Below are positions 16,690 to 27,109 of a DNA stretch of 64,000 nucleotides, in pieces; the stretch's first letter is position 1; every line of letters starts with the position of its first letter. The position numbers were made by a program, and so were the translations under genes. The notes below the pieces were generated by a model. That model did no database searches, was not told the origin of the DNA, and was given only the letters and a program-made list of their open reading frames with translations. Source of the stretch: Corynebacterium sp. SCR221107 (GTDB lineage: Bacteria; Actinomycetota; Actinomycetes; Mycobacteriales; Mycobacteriaceae); contig NZ_CP115670.1 of assembly GCF_027886475.1 (NCBI RefSeq), positions 310,001 through 374,000 on the forward strand, in the 5' to 3' direction.

Positions 16690-18339
16690 TTAGCCGAGCT
16701 TGGCCTTGACCACCTTGCCGGTGGCATTGCGCGGCAGGGAATCGACGAAGTGCACGTCGCGCGGGACGGAGTGCTCGGCCAGGCGGTGAAGCACCCAGTC
16801 GCGGACCTTGTGCTCATCCAGTGCTTTGCCCGCGCTGTCCTTCGCGCGCACCACCCACACCGCGACGCGGGAAAACATCTTCGAATCCTCCACGCCGGTT
16901 GCGAAGATGTCCTTCACACCCGGCATCGGCTCCAAGACCTCCTCCACCGAACGGGGGAAAACGTTTTCGCCGCCGACGATGATCATGTCATCCGCGCGAC
17001 CCATGACGTGCAGGCGGCCCGCCTCGTCGAGAAAACCGCGGTCGCCGATCTGGACCATGTGCCCGTAGGTGTTCATCGGGATGGAGGGATCGGTATAGCC
17101 ACTCAAGGTGGTGGAGTTCGCACAGAAGATGCGGCCGATCTCACCGCGGGGTGCGGGGCGGTCCTGCTCGTCAAGGATCACAAGGTCGGTTCCCACGCAG
17201 ATATGGCCGGCCACCGTAGGCGATTCCACGAGATCGTCCATTCCCGCGATCGCCGCAGCAGAAATCTCAGTGGAGCCATAAAGGTTGCACAGGATCTTCC
17301 CGAAACGCTTGTGGACCGCCTCCACCAGCCACGGCGAGAGCGCATGACCGGAGGAGATGATGAACTTCAGCGATGAGGTATCCCCCGGCAGATCCACCAT
17401 TTCCTTGAGGAAGATCGGCGAGGAGAACATGCCCTCAAGCTTCTGGCTTTCGATGTCGGCCATGATCTGGGCCGGGTTGAAGATGCGGTGCATGGAAATC
17501 GTCGAGCGCCCGGCCAAGGCGATATTCAAACAGCCCCAACCCCAGGTGTGGAAGATGGAGGCGGTCAGCTGCAGGCGCATATTCGCCCGCCACGGAACAT
17601 GACCCAGCAGGCTGGCCACCACGGCCGGAATCACCGGCTCCGGGCGCACCACGCCCTTCGGGGTGCCGGTGGTGCCGGAGCTCATGAGCACGACGGGCCC
17701 GTGTGCGGGGAACAGGGGCAGTTTCACCTTCGCCGCTTGCGGGGTGCGCGCCCAGGAGTGGAGGATCTCATCGAGGGACGTAAATTCCGTCGCGCGCTCA
17801 TGGGCGGTGGTTTCGCGGAAGCCCACGATCACGTGCAGATTGCCGGTGTCTTCCGGCAGTCGGTCGAGGAATTCCTCGTCGATGACCAACACGTTGATGC
17901 CATCGCGGTTGATGCAGCCTACAAGCTGCTCGGTGGAGGAACCGATGTTGAGCAGGTACACGCCCGCCCCCGCATAGCCCTTGGCCGCCAGCGGGTAGAC
18001 AATGCCGCGGGAGTTGCGCGCCATGATGCCCACGCGCAGGTCCTCGATTCCCAGAGAGAGGAAATAGCGGGCGATGGTGTGTGAGTTGTTGCGTAGCTGC
18101 TCGTAGGTGAGCTCGCCGGCATCGTCGATGATGGCGATGCGTTTCGGGCAGACGTTGTAGCCCTGTTCCACTTCGCGGGCGGTGGTAAACCGATAGCGCG
18201 CGAGCACCTCCGGCAGGCGCACGGCCGCTTTCACCGATCCCTCCGTGCTCAACAGACCCGCGTTGTGGAATGCTGGCACGAGCTTGGCCAGATCTATGGC
18301 GGTGGAGGCAAAGGAATGGGCGAAACGGGTATAGCGCAC
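16690..18339 (-). CDS. Acyl-CoA synthetase / AMP-dependent ligase
   Basis: A 549-residue adenylating enzyme activating a carboxylic acid to an acyl-AMP, then probably to acyl-CoA. The AMP-binding loop is VVLMSSGTTGTPKGVVRP, with the YGSTE motif (NLYGSTEISA) and the hinge GRADDMIIVGGENVFP; the catalytic Lys is in NATGKVVKAKLG at the C-terminus. The N-terminal approximately 50 residues and YNVCPKRIAIIDDAG resemble mycobacterial FadD2/FadD12-like enzymes; substrate chain length cannot be read. GTG start with AAGGAGAG 9 nt upstream. It is convergent with arsC, separated by 15 nt. Confidence 0.9.
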   Translation of the reverse strand: MRYTRFAHSFASTAIDLAKLVPAFHNAGLLSTEGSVKAAVRLPEVLARYRFTTAREVEQGYNVCPKRIAIIDDAGELTYEQLRNNSHTIARYFLSLGIEDLRVGIMARNSRGIVYPLAAKGYAGAGVYLLNIGSSTEQLVGCINRDGINVLVIDEEFLDRLPEDTGNLHVIVGFRETTAHERATEFTSLDEILHSWARTPQAAKVKLPLFPAHGPVVLMSSGTTGTPKGVVRPEPVIPAVVASLLGHVPWRANMRLQLTASIFHTWGWGCLNIALAGRSTISMHRIFNPAQIMADIESQKLEGMFSSPIFLKEMVDLPGDTSSLKFIISSGHALSPWLVEAVHKRFGKILCNLYGSTEISAAAIAGMDDLVESPTVAGHICVGTDLVILDEQDRPAPRGEIGRIFCANSTTLSGYTDPSIPMNTYGHMVQIGDRGFLDEAGRLHVMGRADDMIIVGGENVFPRSVEEVLEPMPGVKDIFATGVEDSKMFSRVAVWVVRAKDSAGKALDEHKVRDWVLHRLAEHSVPRDVHFVDSLPRNATGKVVKAKLG

Positions 18340-18531
18340 GGGGAAAACTCTCCTTGAAAATAACGATGGGTGCCTTCAGTCATTGCTACCCTGCATCCCT
18401 AGCAGCAAGAAGTGAGCCTGCTGGGATCTGCCTGACTATTTCCTACTTGCGGGCGTGAACAAGTGACAATTGGGCAGGGTGCATGAAGGCAAAAATCCGT
18501 TTGGTATATAAAACTACAGGGCGCAAGCGTT

Positions 18532-18570
18532 ACTAAAAAAAGGAAATCCCCGCCGTGAGAAGCGGGGAAA
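18532..18570 (-). terminator. Terminator after the DUF2304 gene
   Basis: On the minus strand, CCCCGC/GCGGGG arms (18548-18553 and 18562-18567) are followed by ATTTCCTTTTTTT. Positioned 8-45 nt after the DUF2304 stop. Confidence 0.75.
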
Positions 18571-18576
18571 CACACA

Positions 18577-18942
18577 TCAGAGGTCATCCTCTGGCCTGAC
18601 CGGCGATTGCAACGCGACCGCCCGGGCGAGCCTGGCATAACGCAGCTCCTGCTCGCGGAAGCGGATATAGGAGCTGACCGTGGTGAACATGAACGCGACG
18701 ACGAGCGCATAAAGCAGCAGGTCCGTTCCCCGATCCACGCCGAGGAAGTTGGCCACGGTTGTCAGGGCCTCGGGGCGCAGCACCGAGACGATGCAGACGA
18801 TGATGAAGACCACGAAGCCGATCTTCACCCCCGCCTTGGCACGCGCCTTGCGACGGTTGGCCACGAAGTACACAGCAAGCGCGGAGGTCGCTAGCAATAG
18901 CAGGCTCTGGATGATGATCTTTTCCACTGATGTAAGTCCCAA
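18577..18942 (-). CDS. DUF2304 membrane protein
   Basis: A small membrane protein (up to 121 residues) with three hydrophobic segments (IIIQSLLLLATSALAVYFV; VVFIIVCIVSVL; LLLYALVVAFMFTTVSSYI) and a charged C-terminal tail. DUF2304 proteins are commonly encoded directly after a GT2 dolichol-phosphate-mannose-synthase-like glycosyltransferase, as here; they may anchor or assist it. The start is unsure: TTG 18942 has AGGAAG only 2 nt away, while GTG 18927 gives 116 residues beginning MEKIII. Confidence 0.85.
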   Translation of the reverse strand: MGLTSVEKIIIQSLLLLATSALAVYFVANRRKARAKAGVKIGFVVFIIVCIVSVLRPEALTTVANFLGVDRGTDLLLYALVVAFMFTTVSSYIRFREQELRYARLARAVALQSPVRPEDDL

Positions 18943-18960
18943 TTCTTCCTAAAGATGTCC

Positions 18961-19707
18961 CTAGATGCGCTTGGCCAGCAGGCCGTCCGCCAGGATGTTG
19001 ACGCCGTTGATGAGTGACTGTCCCTTGCTCATGGAGTACTCGGTGTAAAGGATATCCACGGGCTCTTCCGACACCCGCCACCCTTTGTCTGCGATCAGTG
19101 AGACTATCTCCGAGGCGTGGCTCATACCGTTCATGCGGAGGTTCATCCCATTGGCTACGGTGGAGTTGAACACGCGCAGGCCGTTGTGGGCGTCCGAGAG
19201 CCCCAACTTGCGGGTGGTCGGGGAGAGCATGACCACGGTCTTTAATACGATGCGTTTAATAAGCGGCACCTGGTCGTCGGCCGCGCGCGGGCGGCCGAAT
19301 CGGGTGCCCACCACGATGTCTAGGGGCTCACTGCGCAGCCGTTCGATCATGCGGACCACGTCCTTGACCTGGTGCTGGCCGTCGGCGTCGAAGGTACAAA
19401 AGTACTTCGCCCCTGGCTGCTTGCGGGCGTACTCGACGCCGGTCTGGATTGCCGCGCCTTGGCCGAGGTTGACAGGGTGATTAACCAGGTGGGCGCCAGC
19501 GGCGTGAATTTCCGCAGCAGAGGCGTCGGCGGAGCCGTCGTTGACCGCGACGATGTTGGGAAACGTCTTCCTGGCGTTCTCGATGACCTCGCGGATGACC
19601 GTACCCTCGTTATAGCAAGGGATGATCAGCCAGGTGTCCGAAAAATCCCCCGGACGAGGGGTGGCTTCCGGGTCCGGCGACGAGGGGGTGGCAGCAGATG
19701 TATCCAT
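18961..19707 (-). CDS. Family 2 glycosyltransferase, DPM1-like
   Basis: A 248-residue cytosolic GT-A enzyme. Motifs: IPCYNEGTVIREVIENA at the N-terminus, VNDGSADAS, Asp107-Ala-Asp109 (TFDADGQH) for metal-nucleotide binding, and NGLRVFN. It lacks C-terminal membrane helices; the adjacent DUF2304 gene may supply a membrane partner. Likely transfers a sugar to a polyprenyl phosphate or an envelope glycan. The pair lies beside the dTDP-rhamnose genes, in a cell-envelope block. Confidence 0.9.
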   Translation of the reverse strand: MDTSAATPSSPDPEATPRPGDFSDTWLIIPCYNEGTVIREVIENARKTFPNIVAVNDGSADASAAEIHAAGAHLVNHPVNLGQGAAIQTGVEYARKQPGAKYFCTFDADGQHQVKDVVRMIERLRSEPLDIVVGTRFGRPRAADDQVPLIKRIVLKTVVMLSPTTRKLGLSDAHNGLRVFNSTVANGMNLRMNGMSHASEIVSLIADKGWRVSEEPVDILYTEYSMSKGQSLINGVNILADGLLAKRI

Positions 19708-19849
19708 GATGACTTAAACCCTATTCCACGCCATTAATAAGCCGCAAAGGCACGCCGAAGGCCCAAGTAGTACCTGCCCCTGCCCGGTGGGGTGGGTCAT
19801 AACCGACAGCCGCCGGTTGGGCCGGAAGGGGCGCGCTAAACTCGAAGCG

Positions 19850-20869
19850 GTGAACACACTTGGAGTAGTCATCGTCTCTTATGGCCACGAGGCCGACGTG
19901 GAAAAGCTTGTACACTCTTTCCTCCCCCAGTTGAAAGGGGGGGACCGCGTGGTCATCGTGGATAACAAGAAGCCGTGGCGCTTCGCGCAGACCGTGCTTT
20001 TCGACGATGACCGCATCCAGGTGGTAGAGCACGACAACGGTGGCTTCGCCGCCGGTTGCAACGTGGGAGCGGCCCGGCTAGACACCGACATTATCTTCTT
20101 TCTTAACCCGGATACCCAGATCAAGGACCCGAACCTGTTCGACTCCATGCGGGCGATGGGGGACTCTGACTATGCCGCGTGGATGCCCTATCTTCTGTTG
20201 GGAGACTCCGGCAAGGTGAACTCCGCAGGCAATGCGCTGCACATCTCCGGGCTCAGTTGGGTCAATGGGCTTGACACCTCCCCCGACTTTGAGGCTGGGG
20301 TCAGCCGGATTTCTGCGGCCTCCGGCGCCTGCCTTGCGGTCAAGCGCTCCTGGTTCAATGAGATCGGCGGCATGAGCGAGGAATACTTCATGTACCACGA
20401 AGACCTTGACTTTTGTGCCCGTCTGCAGTTGGCTGGAGGCTCGATCGCGCTCGTGCACGAGGCCTTCGTCAACCACAATTATGACTACGGCAAGGGCGAC
20501 TACAAGTGGATTTACATTGAGCGCAATCGCCTGATGTTTGCCTTGGCGACGTGGCCTGCTCTGGTCCTCGCGGTCCTAGCCCCGCAGCTGCTTGGCGTGG
20601 GCGTGGGCCTGTGGGCGATCGCGGCAAAGCAGCATCGCCTAGGACTTAAGGTGCGCTCGGCGACGCTGCTCATCAAGGCCATCCCCCAGATTCGGCGCAT
20701 GCGCGCCCGTGCCGCGCGCACGCGCCGGTTGAGCGCCCCGGAGTTCTACTCTTTGATGAGCTGGCAGCTCGACAACCCCAATCTCGGCCTGCAGGACGCG
20801 GTGCTGGTGCAAAAGATATACCGCGCCTACTACCAGCTAGGCGCGGTGATTCTCAAGCTGGTGAAGTAG
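19850..20869 (+). CDS. Family 2 glycosyltransferase (rhamnosyl/galactofuranosyl-like)
   Basis: A 339-residue GT-A enzyme: VVIVSYGHEADVEKLV, VVIVDNKK, GGFAAGCNVGA, FFLNPDTQIKD (metal site), and the acceptor-side GGMSEEYFMYHEDLDFCARL with the ED pair of WbbL-like rhamnosyltransferases. A hydrophobic stretch (ALVLAVLAPQLLGVGVGL) may tie it to the membrane. Adjacent convergent rmlA-rmlCD-rmlB makes dTDP-rhamnose, so rhamnosyl transfer is a reasonable inference. I chose GTG 19850 because TAAACT lies 8 nt before it; an in-frame ATG at 19787 would add 21 unlikely residues. Confidence 0.85.
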   Translation: MNTLGVVIVSYGHEADVEKLVHSFLPQLKGGDRVVIVDNKKPWRFAQTVLFDDDRIQVVEHDNGGFAAGCNVGAARLDTDIIFFLNPDTQIKDPNLFDSMRAMGDSDYAAWMPYLLLGDSGKVNSAGNALHISGLSWVNGLDTSPDFEAGVSRISAASGACLAVKRSWFNEIGGMSEEYFMYHEDLDFCARLQLAGGSIALVHEAFVNHNYDYGKGDYKWIYIERNRLMFALATWPALVLAVLAPQLLGVGVGLWAIAAKQHRLGLKVRSATLLIKAIPQIRRMRARAARTRRLSAPEFYSLMSWQLDNPNLGLQDAVLVQKIYRAYYQLGAVILKLVK

Positions 20870-20885
20870 GACGCGGCAAGCGCGC

Positions 20886-21752
20886 CTATCGTGCGGCAAG
20901 TGCGCGCATGAGGTAGGTGCCGTAGCCGGACTTCTTCAACCGCTCGCCTAGTTGGCGGAGTTGTTCATCGGTGATGAATCCTTCTTGCCAGGCGGCGATT
21001 TCGGGTGAGCCGATGAGGATTCCGGTGCGTTTTTGTATGACTTCGACGTAGGCTGAGGCTTCGCTCATGGAGTCGATCGTGCCGGTATCAAGCCACACGT
21101 CTCCGCGGGCAAGGCGCTGCACGTTCAGCGCGCCTTGGTTGAGGTAGGCCTCGTTGATGCTGGTGATCTCCAGCTCGCCGCGCGCCGACGGGGTGATCGA
21201 CTTCGCGATCTCCACGACGGAATTGTCGTAGAAATACAACCCCACCACCGCGAAGTTGGACTTCGGGTCGACTGGTTTTTCCTCAATGCTGGTGGCGAGC
21301 CCGTCCTTGTCGAAAGCCACCACACCATAACGCTGCGGGTCGGCGACCTCATAGGCGAACACCGTCCCACCCTTCGGGTCACGGCACTGCTTTAACGCCC
21401 GCCCTAGGGAACGACCATCAAAGATGTTATCGCCTAACACCAAAGCCACATCATCGTCTCCGATGAAATCCTCACCGATGATAAACGCCTGCGCCAACCC
21501 GTCCGGTGATGGCTGCACCGCATACGACAACGCGAGACCCCATTGGGAGCCATCGCCTAACAAACGCTGGAACCCGTACTGATCCTCCGGGGTGGTGATC
21601 ACCAAAATCTCCCGGATGCCTGCCTTGATCAACGTCGTCAACGGGTAATAGATCATCGGCTTGTCATAAATCGGCATCAACTGCTTCGAGATACCACGAG
21701 TAATCGGATACAACCGAGTGCCGGAGCCACCGGCCAAAATGATGCCCTTCAT
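20886..21752 (-). CDS. rmlA: Glucose-1-phosphate thymidylyltransferase
   Basis: A 288-residue enzyme making dTDP-glucose from glucose-1-phosphate and dTTP, the first step to dTDP-L-rhamnose. It begins [20 protein letters not shown] with the nucleotidyltransferase loop and has [19 protein letters not shown] and SIEEKP. Length matches the family (about 290). ATG 21752 has AGGATG about 9 nt upstream. It is last in the rmlB-rmlCD-rmlA run, 65 nt after rmlCD. Rhamnose is the arabinogalactan linker sugar in this order, so the pathway is expected to be essential. Confidence 0.96.
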   Translation of the reverse strand: MKGIILAGGSGTRLYPITRGISKQLMPIYDKPMIYYPLTTLIKAGIREILVITTPEDQYGFQRLLGDGSQWGLALSYAVQPSPDGLAQAFIIGEDFIGDDDVALVLGDNIFDGRSLGRALKQCRDPKGGTVFAYEVADPQRYGVVAFDKDGLATSIEEKPVDPKSNFAVVGLYFYDNSVVEIAKSITPSARGELEITSINEAYLNQGALNVQRLARGDVWLDTGTIDSMSEASAYVEVIQKRTGILIGSPEIAAWQEGFITDEQLRQLGERLKKSGYGTYLMRALAAR

Positions 21753-21817
21753 GAAGCGCACATCCTTATTGAAGACAAAAAAAGGGGGAAACAACCAGAC
21801 AAAAACAACAACGACGC

Positions 21818-23236
21818 CTACGCCAACTGGGCGAGGTAACCTGCGATGTAATCAGGCAGCACATCGCGCCAGTCGCGTGGGTGAAAACCAGCAGCGGTGA
21901 TCTTGGAAAGATCCAACTCCGAACGAAGCGGACGTGGGGAGATATTATCCTTACCCGCGAAGTACTCGGCGGTAGTCGTCGTCGACACCATCGCCGGATC
22001 ATGCCCCGCGTACTGGTAGCACAGCTTGGCTACCTGCGCCCAGGAGACGACATCGCCGGTGTTGGAAAGGTTGTAAGTACCAAAAGGTGCCTGCGTATCC
22101 AGGAGGTGTGTGATACCGGCAGCCAGATCCTGGGTAAACGTCAACCGGCCTACCTGGTCATCGACGACTGCTGGCGATACACCCTTGTGGGCAAGGTTGA
22201 CCATGGTACGAACGAAGTTGTTTCCTTCACCGACCACCCAGCTGGTGCGCACAATATAGTGCTTCGGGGTGCTCGCCGCTGCGATATCACCAGCGGCCTT
22301 CGTCTGTCCATAGACCCCCAGCGGGGACAAAGCCTCCTGTTCAGTGTGCACGGGCGCACTGCCGTCGAAGACATACTCACTAGAAACATGCACCAACGTG
22401 ATCCGAAACTCGGTGGCAATCCGCGCTAAGGCAGCAACACCACCAGCGTTGACAGCCCACGCCAGCTTCTTGCCCTCCGTGGTCTCAGCCTGATCCACCG
22501 CCGTATACGCGGCAGCGTTAATAATCGTGGCGTAATCCGCCCACCTGCGATTATCCCTCAACACCTCATAACCGGCTGTCAGATCCAGATCCGCACTCGT
22601 GGAGACCTCAGCATCCGGCAACAATGCCGACAAAGCAGTACCCAGCTGCCCATCGGCACCAATAATCAACACCTTCTTCGCCGCCACCGGGACGGCATCC
22701 GCAAGCACAGGATGCTGCTTATCCTTATCTGACAACTCCGCCTCATCCAGCGGAATCGGCCACGCAATCCCCAACGCCGGGTCAGCAAGATTGACAAACG
22801 AATACTGCGCATCCGCCGACCAATGATCATTGACCAAATACGTATACGCCGTAGGCTCCAACGCCTGGAAACCATTGGCCACACCCCGCGGCACAAACAC
22901 CGCCACATCCGGGGTAATCACCGTCGTAAAAACCTGCCCATAGGTAGCAGAACCCGAACGCAGATCACACCACGCACCAAACACCGAACCCGAAGCAACC
23001 GAAATGAACTTATCCCACGGCTCCGCATGCAAACCACGAGTCACCCCAGCCTGGGCATTAAAAGAAATATTGTTCTGCACCGGGCCGAAATCATCCAACC
23101 CCAACGCAACAAGCTTCTCCCGCTGCCAATTCTCCTTAAACCAGCCACGATTATCACCAAACACCGACAAATCAATGACCTTCAACCCCGCAATAGGCGA
23201 ATCCTTGACAGCCAAAGGCTTAGAAAAAGCAACCAC
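21818..23236 (-). CDS. rmlCD: Fused dTDP-4-dehydrorhamnose 3,5-epimerase and reductase (RmlC-RmlD)
   Basis: A bifunctional enzyme of about 472 residues. The first part (to about 190) is Rml[33 protein letters not shown] with the catalytic His, [10 protein letters not shown]. The second is Rml[11 protein letters not shown]ossmann loop, [12 protein letters not shown], and YGQTKAAGD with the catalytic Tyr/Lys. The fusion is typical of Corynebacterium. Start choice: GGAGG ends right next to ATG 23242 (no spacing) but is 6 nt before GTG 23236, so GTG is preferred; ATG adds two residues. The coding strand is rich in G/T-ending codons, unlike most neighbours. Confidence 0.95.
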   Translation of the reverse strand: MVAFSKPLAVKDSPIAGLKVIDLSVFGDNRGWFKENWQREKLVALGLDDFGPVQNNISFNAQAGVTRGLHAEPWDKFISVASGSVFGAWCDLRSGSATYGQVFTTVITPDVAVFVPRGVANGFQALEPTAYTYLVNDHWSADAQYSFVNLADPALGIAWPIPLDEAELSDKDKQHPVLADAVPVAAKKVLIIGADGQLGTALSALLPDAEVSTSADLDLTAGYEVLRDNRRWADYATIINAAAYTAVDQAETTEGKKLAWAVNAGGVAALARIATEFRITLVHVSSEYVFDGSAPVHTEQEALSPLGVYGQTKAAGDIAAASTPKHYIVRTSWVVGEGNNFVRTMVNLAHKGVSPAVVDDQVGRLTFTQDLAAGITHLLDTQAPFGTYNLSNTGDVVSWAQVAKLCYQYAGHDPAMVSTTTTAEYFAGKDNISPRPLRSELDLSKITAAGFHPRDWRDVLPDYIAGYLAQLA

Positions 23237-23268
23237 CGACATCCTCCAAAAAACGAAACGACCGCGAC

Positions 23269-24327
<1,059 letters not shown>

Positions 24328-24379
24328 TTAGCGAGTAATCCGCGTCGACCGCAGTGGCATGCTATTCCCGGGAGTTGAG

Positions 24380-25624
24380 TCAGGTGTTCCTCGAGGCGAC
24401 CGTGATGCCGATGCCGTGGACGAGCAGACCCAGCAACGGGCCCGCGGTTAGTGCCAGCCAGGCGGAGGTGGCCAAGGAAAGGGGAGAGGCTAGGACCGTG
24501 ACGGCAAAGATAGTGGCCACCACCCAGCCGAGCAGATAAAGCCCGTGTGCCTCCATCGCCACCGTGGCCGCGCCGGTGACCATCAGTGATGCGGTGCAGG
24601 CGGCGCCGAGGGTCAACAGACCCAGCAGCCACCAGGGCGCCTGATAATCCGGGCCCAAGATGGTGGGCATAAGCCAGGGGCCTACAGCCGCCGCGGCGAC
24701 CGCGCCGATGATGCCCACGGCCCAGACGATGCCCATCGGGCCCACGAGTGCACGGACGGAGCGGTGTTCCACAAAGCGCACGATGAGTGCGGACTGGAAT
24801 TGCTGCAGGGGCACGAGGATGGGCGCGCGGGTCAGCGTGACCGCGTAGATGACCGAGGCGGCGGTGATGGCCTCCGCGGAGGTATCTGGGTGCGTCAAGC
24901 GCACGATCGTCGGAAAGCCGGTGATGAGGATGGCGGTAGCGCCGGAGGCCGCCATCGCCGTGCCTGCGCGAGCCACAAAGGCGCGGGTAGGGACGTCGGC
25001 AAGCGAATGCAATACCGAGCGCAGCGCCGGTGAACACGCCACGATGAGCAGCCAACTCACAGCCCCCATGACGGTGACCACCATGAACGCGAGAAGCTTC
25101 CAGCCAACCGCCCAGGCGATGACCGAAACCACCATGCGCGAGGCTGTGTCCAGGGTGATCAGTGCGGCGTAGTGTCGCCAGAGCTGATGCCCAGACAGCA
25201 AGCCGGAAATGGTGGCCTGGACGGCGTAACTTCCCAAGCCAAGCGATAACAACACCACGCCCTCAATGTGGTAGTCGCTGGTCACACGTGGTGCCCACGC
25301 AAAGCCGGTGGCGGCGAACACGGCGATGGTGACCAGCCCGATGAGGAAGGACAGGCGAAAAGGGCGGGCCTTGGCTACTTCTCGTGCGGGGGCAGGGTGC
25401 CTGTCGGCGGGGCCATCGGAGGTAACCGTCACGTGGGAGGCCACCGCGCGGGTGGTCTCCTGGGTCAGGCCGGTGAGGATGCCGGTGCCGGCGAAAAACA
25501 AACCCCAGTAGGCGGTGAAATCCTCCGCCATGCGCAGATCAGAGCCGAAGGCGCGGGCGGCAACGATGATGACCACGAAGCCGGAAATGCCGGCGATGAT
25601 CGTGGCCACGGACATGTACTTCAC
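24380..25624 (-). CDS. Polytopic membrane protein, Wzx/MATE-like (possible flippase)
   Basis: A 414-residue protein with about 12 hydrophobic helices and an N-terminal pattern (TIIAGISGFVVIIVAARAFG) like polysaccharide-transport (Wzx) proteins of the MOP superfamily. A lipid-linked sugar flippase role would suit the nearby envelope-glycan genes; this is inference. GTG 25624 directly abuts the stop of the upstream peptidase gene (TAAGTG), with GCGGAGG 5-7 nt before, so the two are translationally linked. Confidence 0.8.
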   Translation of the reverse strand: MKYMSVATIIAGISGFVVIIVAARAFGSDLRMAEDFTAYWGLFFAGTGILTGLTQETTRAVASHVTVTSDGPADRHPAPAREVAKARPFRLSFLIGLVTIAVFAATGFAWAPRVTSDYHIEGVVLLSLGLGSYAVQATISGLLSGHQLWRHYAALITLDTASRMVVSVIAWAVGWKLLAFMVVTVMGAVSWLLIVACSPALRSVLHSLADVPTRAFVARAGTAMAASGATAILITGFPTIVRLTHPDTSAEAITAASVIYAVTLTRAPILVPLQQFQSALIVRFVEHRSVRALVGPMGIVWAVGIIGAVAAAAVGPWLMPTILGPDYQAPWWLLGLLTLGAACTASLMVTGAATVAMEAHGLYLLGWVVATIFAVTVLASPLSLATSAWLALTAGPLLGLLVHGIGITVASRNT

Positions 25625-27001
25625 TTAGGCCTCCGCGGTGGGAAACGGCGGCAGGGCGGTCTGTTGTAGCCAGGCGTTCCACAGGTCATCTAGCTTCCCG
25701 ACGCCAACGCCCGCCTCCTCCGCGGCGCGCACGGCCTCCCGGCGCAGATCCACGGGCTCGACGACGCAGTGGCGGCCATTGGCTACATAGCGGCGAATCA
25801 TGCCGAAGAAGGCCTCATCGCCGAGCAGAACGCGCAGCGCATGCACGGTCAGCGCCCCGCGTTTGTACACGCGGTCATCGAACATGTCCTTGGGCCCCGG
25901 ATTGGCCAAGAGCAGATCCTGCGGCTTGGAGGCAAGCACGTCATAGTGTTGCTTGGCCGAGATGGAGGCATGCTTGCCCGCGGAGTGCTCAAACCACAGC
26001 CACTCCGAGTAGCAGGCGAAACCCTCGTTGAGCCAGATGTCATCCCACTGCGCAAGGCCGAGCGAGTTGCCGAACCACTGGTGGGACAGCTCGTGGGCGA
26101 TGAGCCGCTCCCAGTCCTTGTCGCCCTTGGCGTGGTTGGCGCCGAAGATGGACAGCCCTTGCGCCTCCAGCGGGATTTCCAGCTCGTCCTCGGTGACGAC
26201 CACCGTGTACTGGCTAAAAGGGTAGGCGCCAAAAAGCTGGGTGTATAGCTCAAGCATCTGAGCCTGATCGGCGAAGTCGTTGTTAAACCCCGGGATCACC
26301 GCCGGCGGCACGTAGGCGATGATCGGGGTGGGTGCCTTGGCCAATTCAATTCGGCGATATTGTCCTACCTGCACGGTGGCCAGGTAGGAGCTCATGGGGG
26401 ATTCCGCGAGATAATCCCAGGTGGTGCGCGAGCCCTTCACCGTCTTTGCCTGCAATAGTCCGTTGGCGACGACCGTGTAGGGAGAGTCGGCGGTAATGTG
26501 AAACTCGTAGGTGGCCTTCTCATCCGGGGTGTCATCGCAAGGAAACCAGCTATGCGCCCCGCAGGGCTGGCTGGCCACCAGCGAACCGTTGCTCAACTCC
26601 TCCCAGCCGATGGTGCCCCATTCGGAGCGCACCGGGCGGGGATTGCCCTGGTAGGAGATGGTAAGCTCAAATTCCTGATCCACCGGGATCGGCTCTTCAA
26701 AGCTGATGCGCAGCTTGCCGCCGGAGTGGCGAAAACGGGCGACGGACACCTTGGTCACGCCCACGGCGCGCGCGGTCACCGCGCTCACCCGCAGGCTGTT
26801 GGCCAGGTCCAAGGTGAGGTGGCCAAGCTCTAAGTAGTTGTCCATCGACAATCTCGCCTGGGCCTTGAGGTGATTGGGGCCCACCTTGTAATCCAGCTGC
26901 AGGTTGTAGTGCCTGATGTGGTAGCCCAGGTTGAAGTCGATTCCGGTGTAGGAATCGCGGGTGCCGGGGATGGGGGTCTTGCGGAGCCTGAGAGATTTCA
27001 T
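25625..27001 (-). CDS. M1 family zinc metallopeptidase
   Basis: A 458-residue aminopeptidase-like enzyme. Zinc ligands His303, His307 and Glu326 and catalytic Glu304 are in IAHELSHQWFG and WLNEGFACY. The substrate motif usually written GxMEN is here PLEAQGLSIF (about 278-287): Glu279 is kept but Met and Asn are changed. The protein lacks the long C-terminal helical domain of PepN (about 850 residues) and is a two-domain short M1 enzyme common in actinobacteria. It is probably cytosolic (no signal peptide). TAAGTT lies 8 nt before the ATG, suggesting a leaderless message. Co-transcribed with the flippase-like gene. Confidence 0.92.
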   Translation of the reverse strand: MKSLRLRKTPIPGTRDSYTGIDFNLGYHIRHYNLQLDYKVGPNHLKAQARLSMDNYLELGHLTLDLANSLRVSAVTARAVGVTKVSVARFRHSGGKLRISFEEPIPVDQEFELTISYQGNPRPVRSEWGTIGWEELSNGSLVASQPCGAHSWFPCDDTPDEKATYEFHITADSPYTVVANGLLQAKTVKGSRTTWDYLAESPMSSYLATVQVGQYRRIELAKAPTPIIAYVPPAVIPGFNNDFADQAQMLELYTQLFGAYPFSQYTVVVTEDELEIPLEAQGLSIFGANHAKGDKDWERLIAHELSHQWFGNSLGLAQWDDIWLNEGFACYSEWLWFEHSAGKHASISAKQHYDVLASKPQDLLLANPGPKDMFDDRVYKRGALTVHALRVLLGDEAFFGMIRRYVANGRHCVVEPVDLRREAVRAAEEAGVGVGKLDDLWNAWLQQTALPPFPTAEA

Positions 27002-27109
27002 CGCTTCATAACTTACTGCACTTACTGCGTCACGTTCTTTTTCTTTATTTGCACGGCCTGAGGGCAGAGGGTCGCACCTGCAATCTCTTGCTGCCTCTTG
27101 CTGGAGCCG

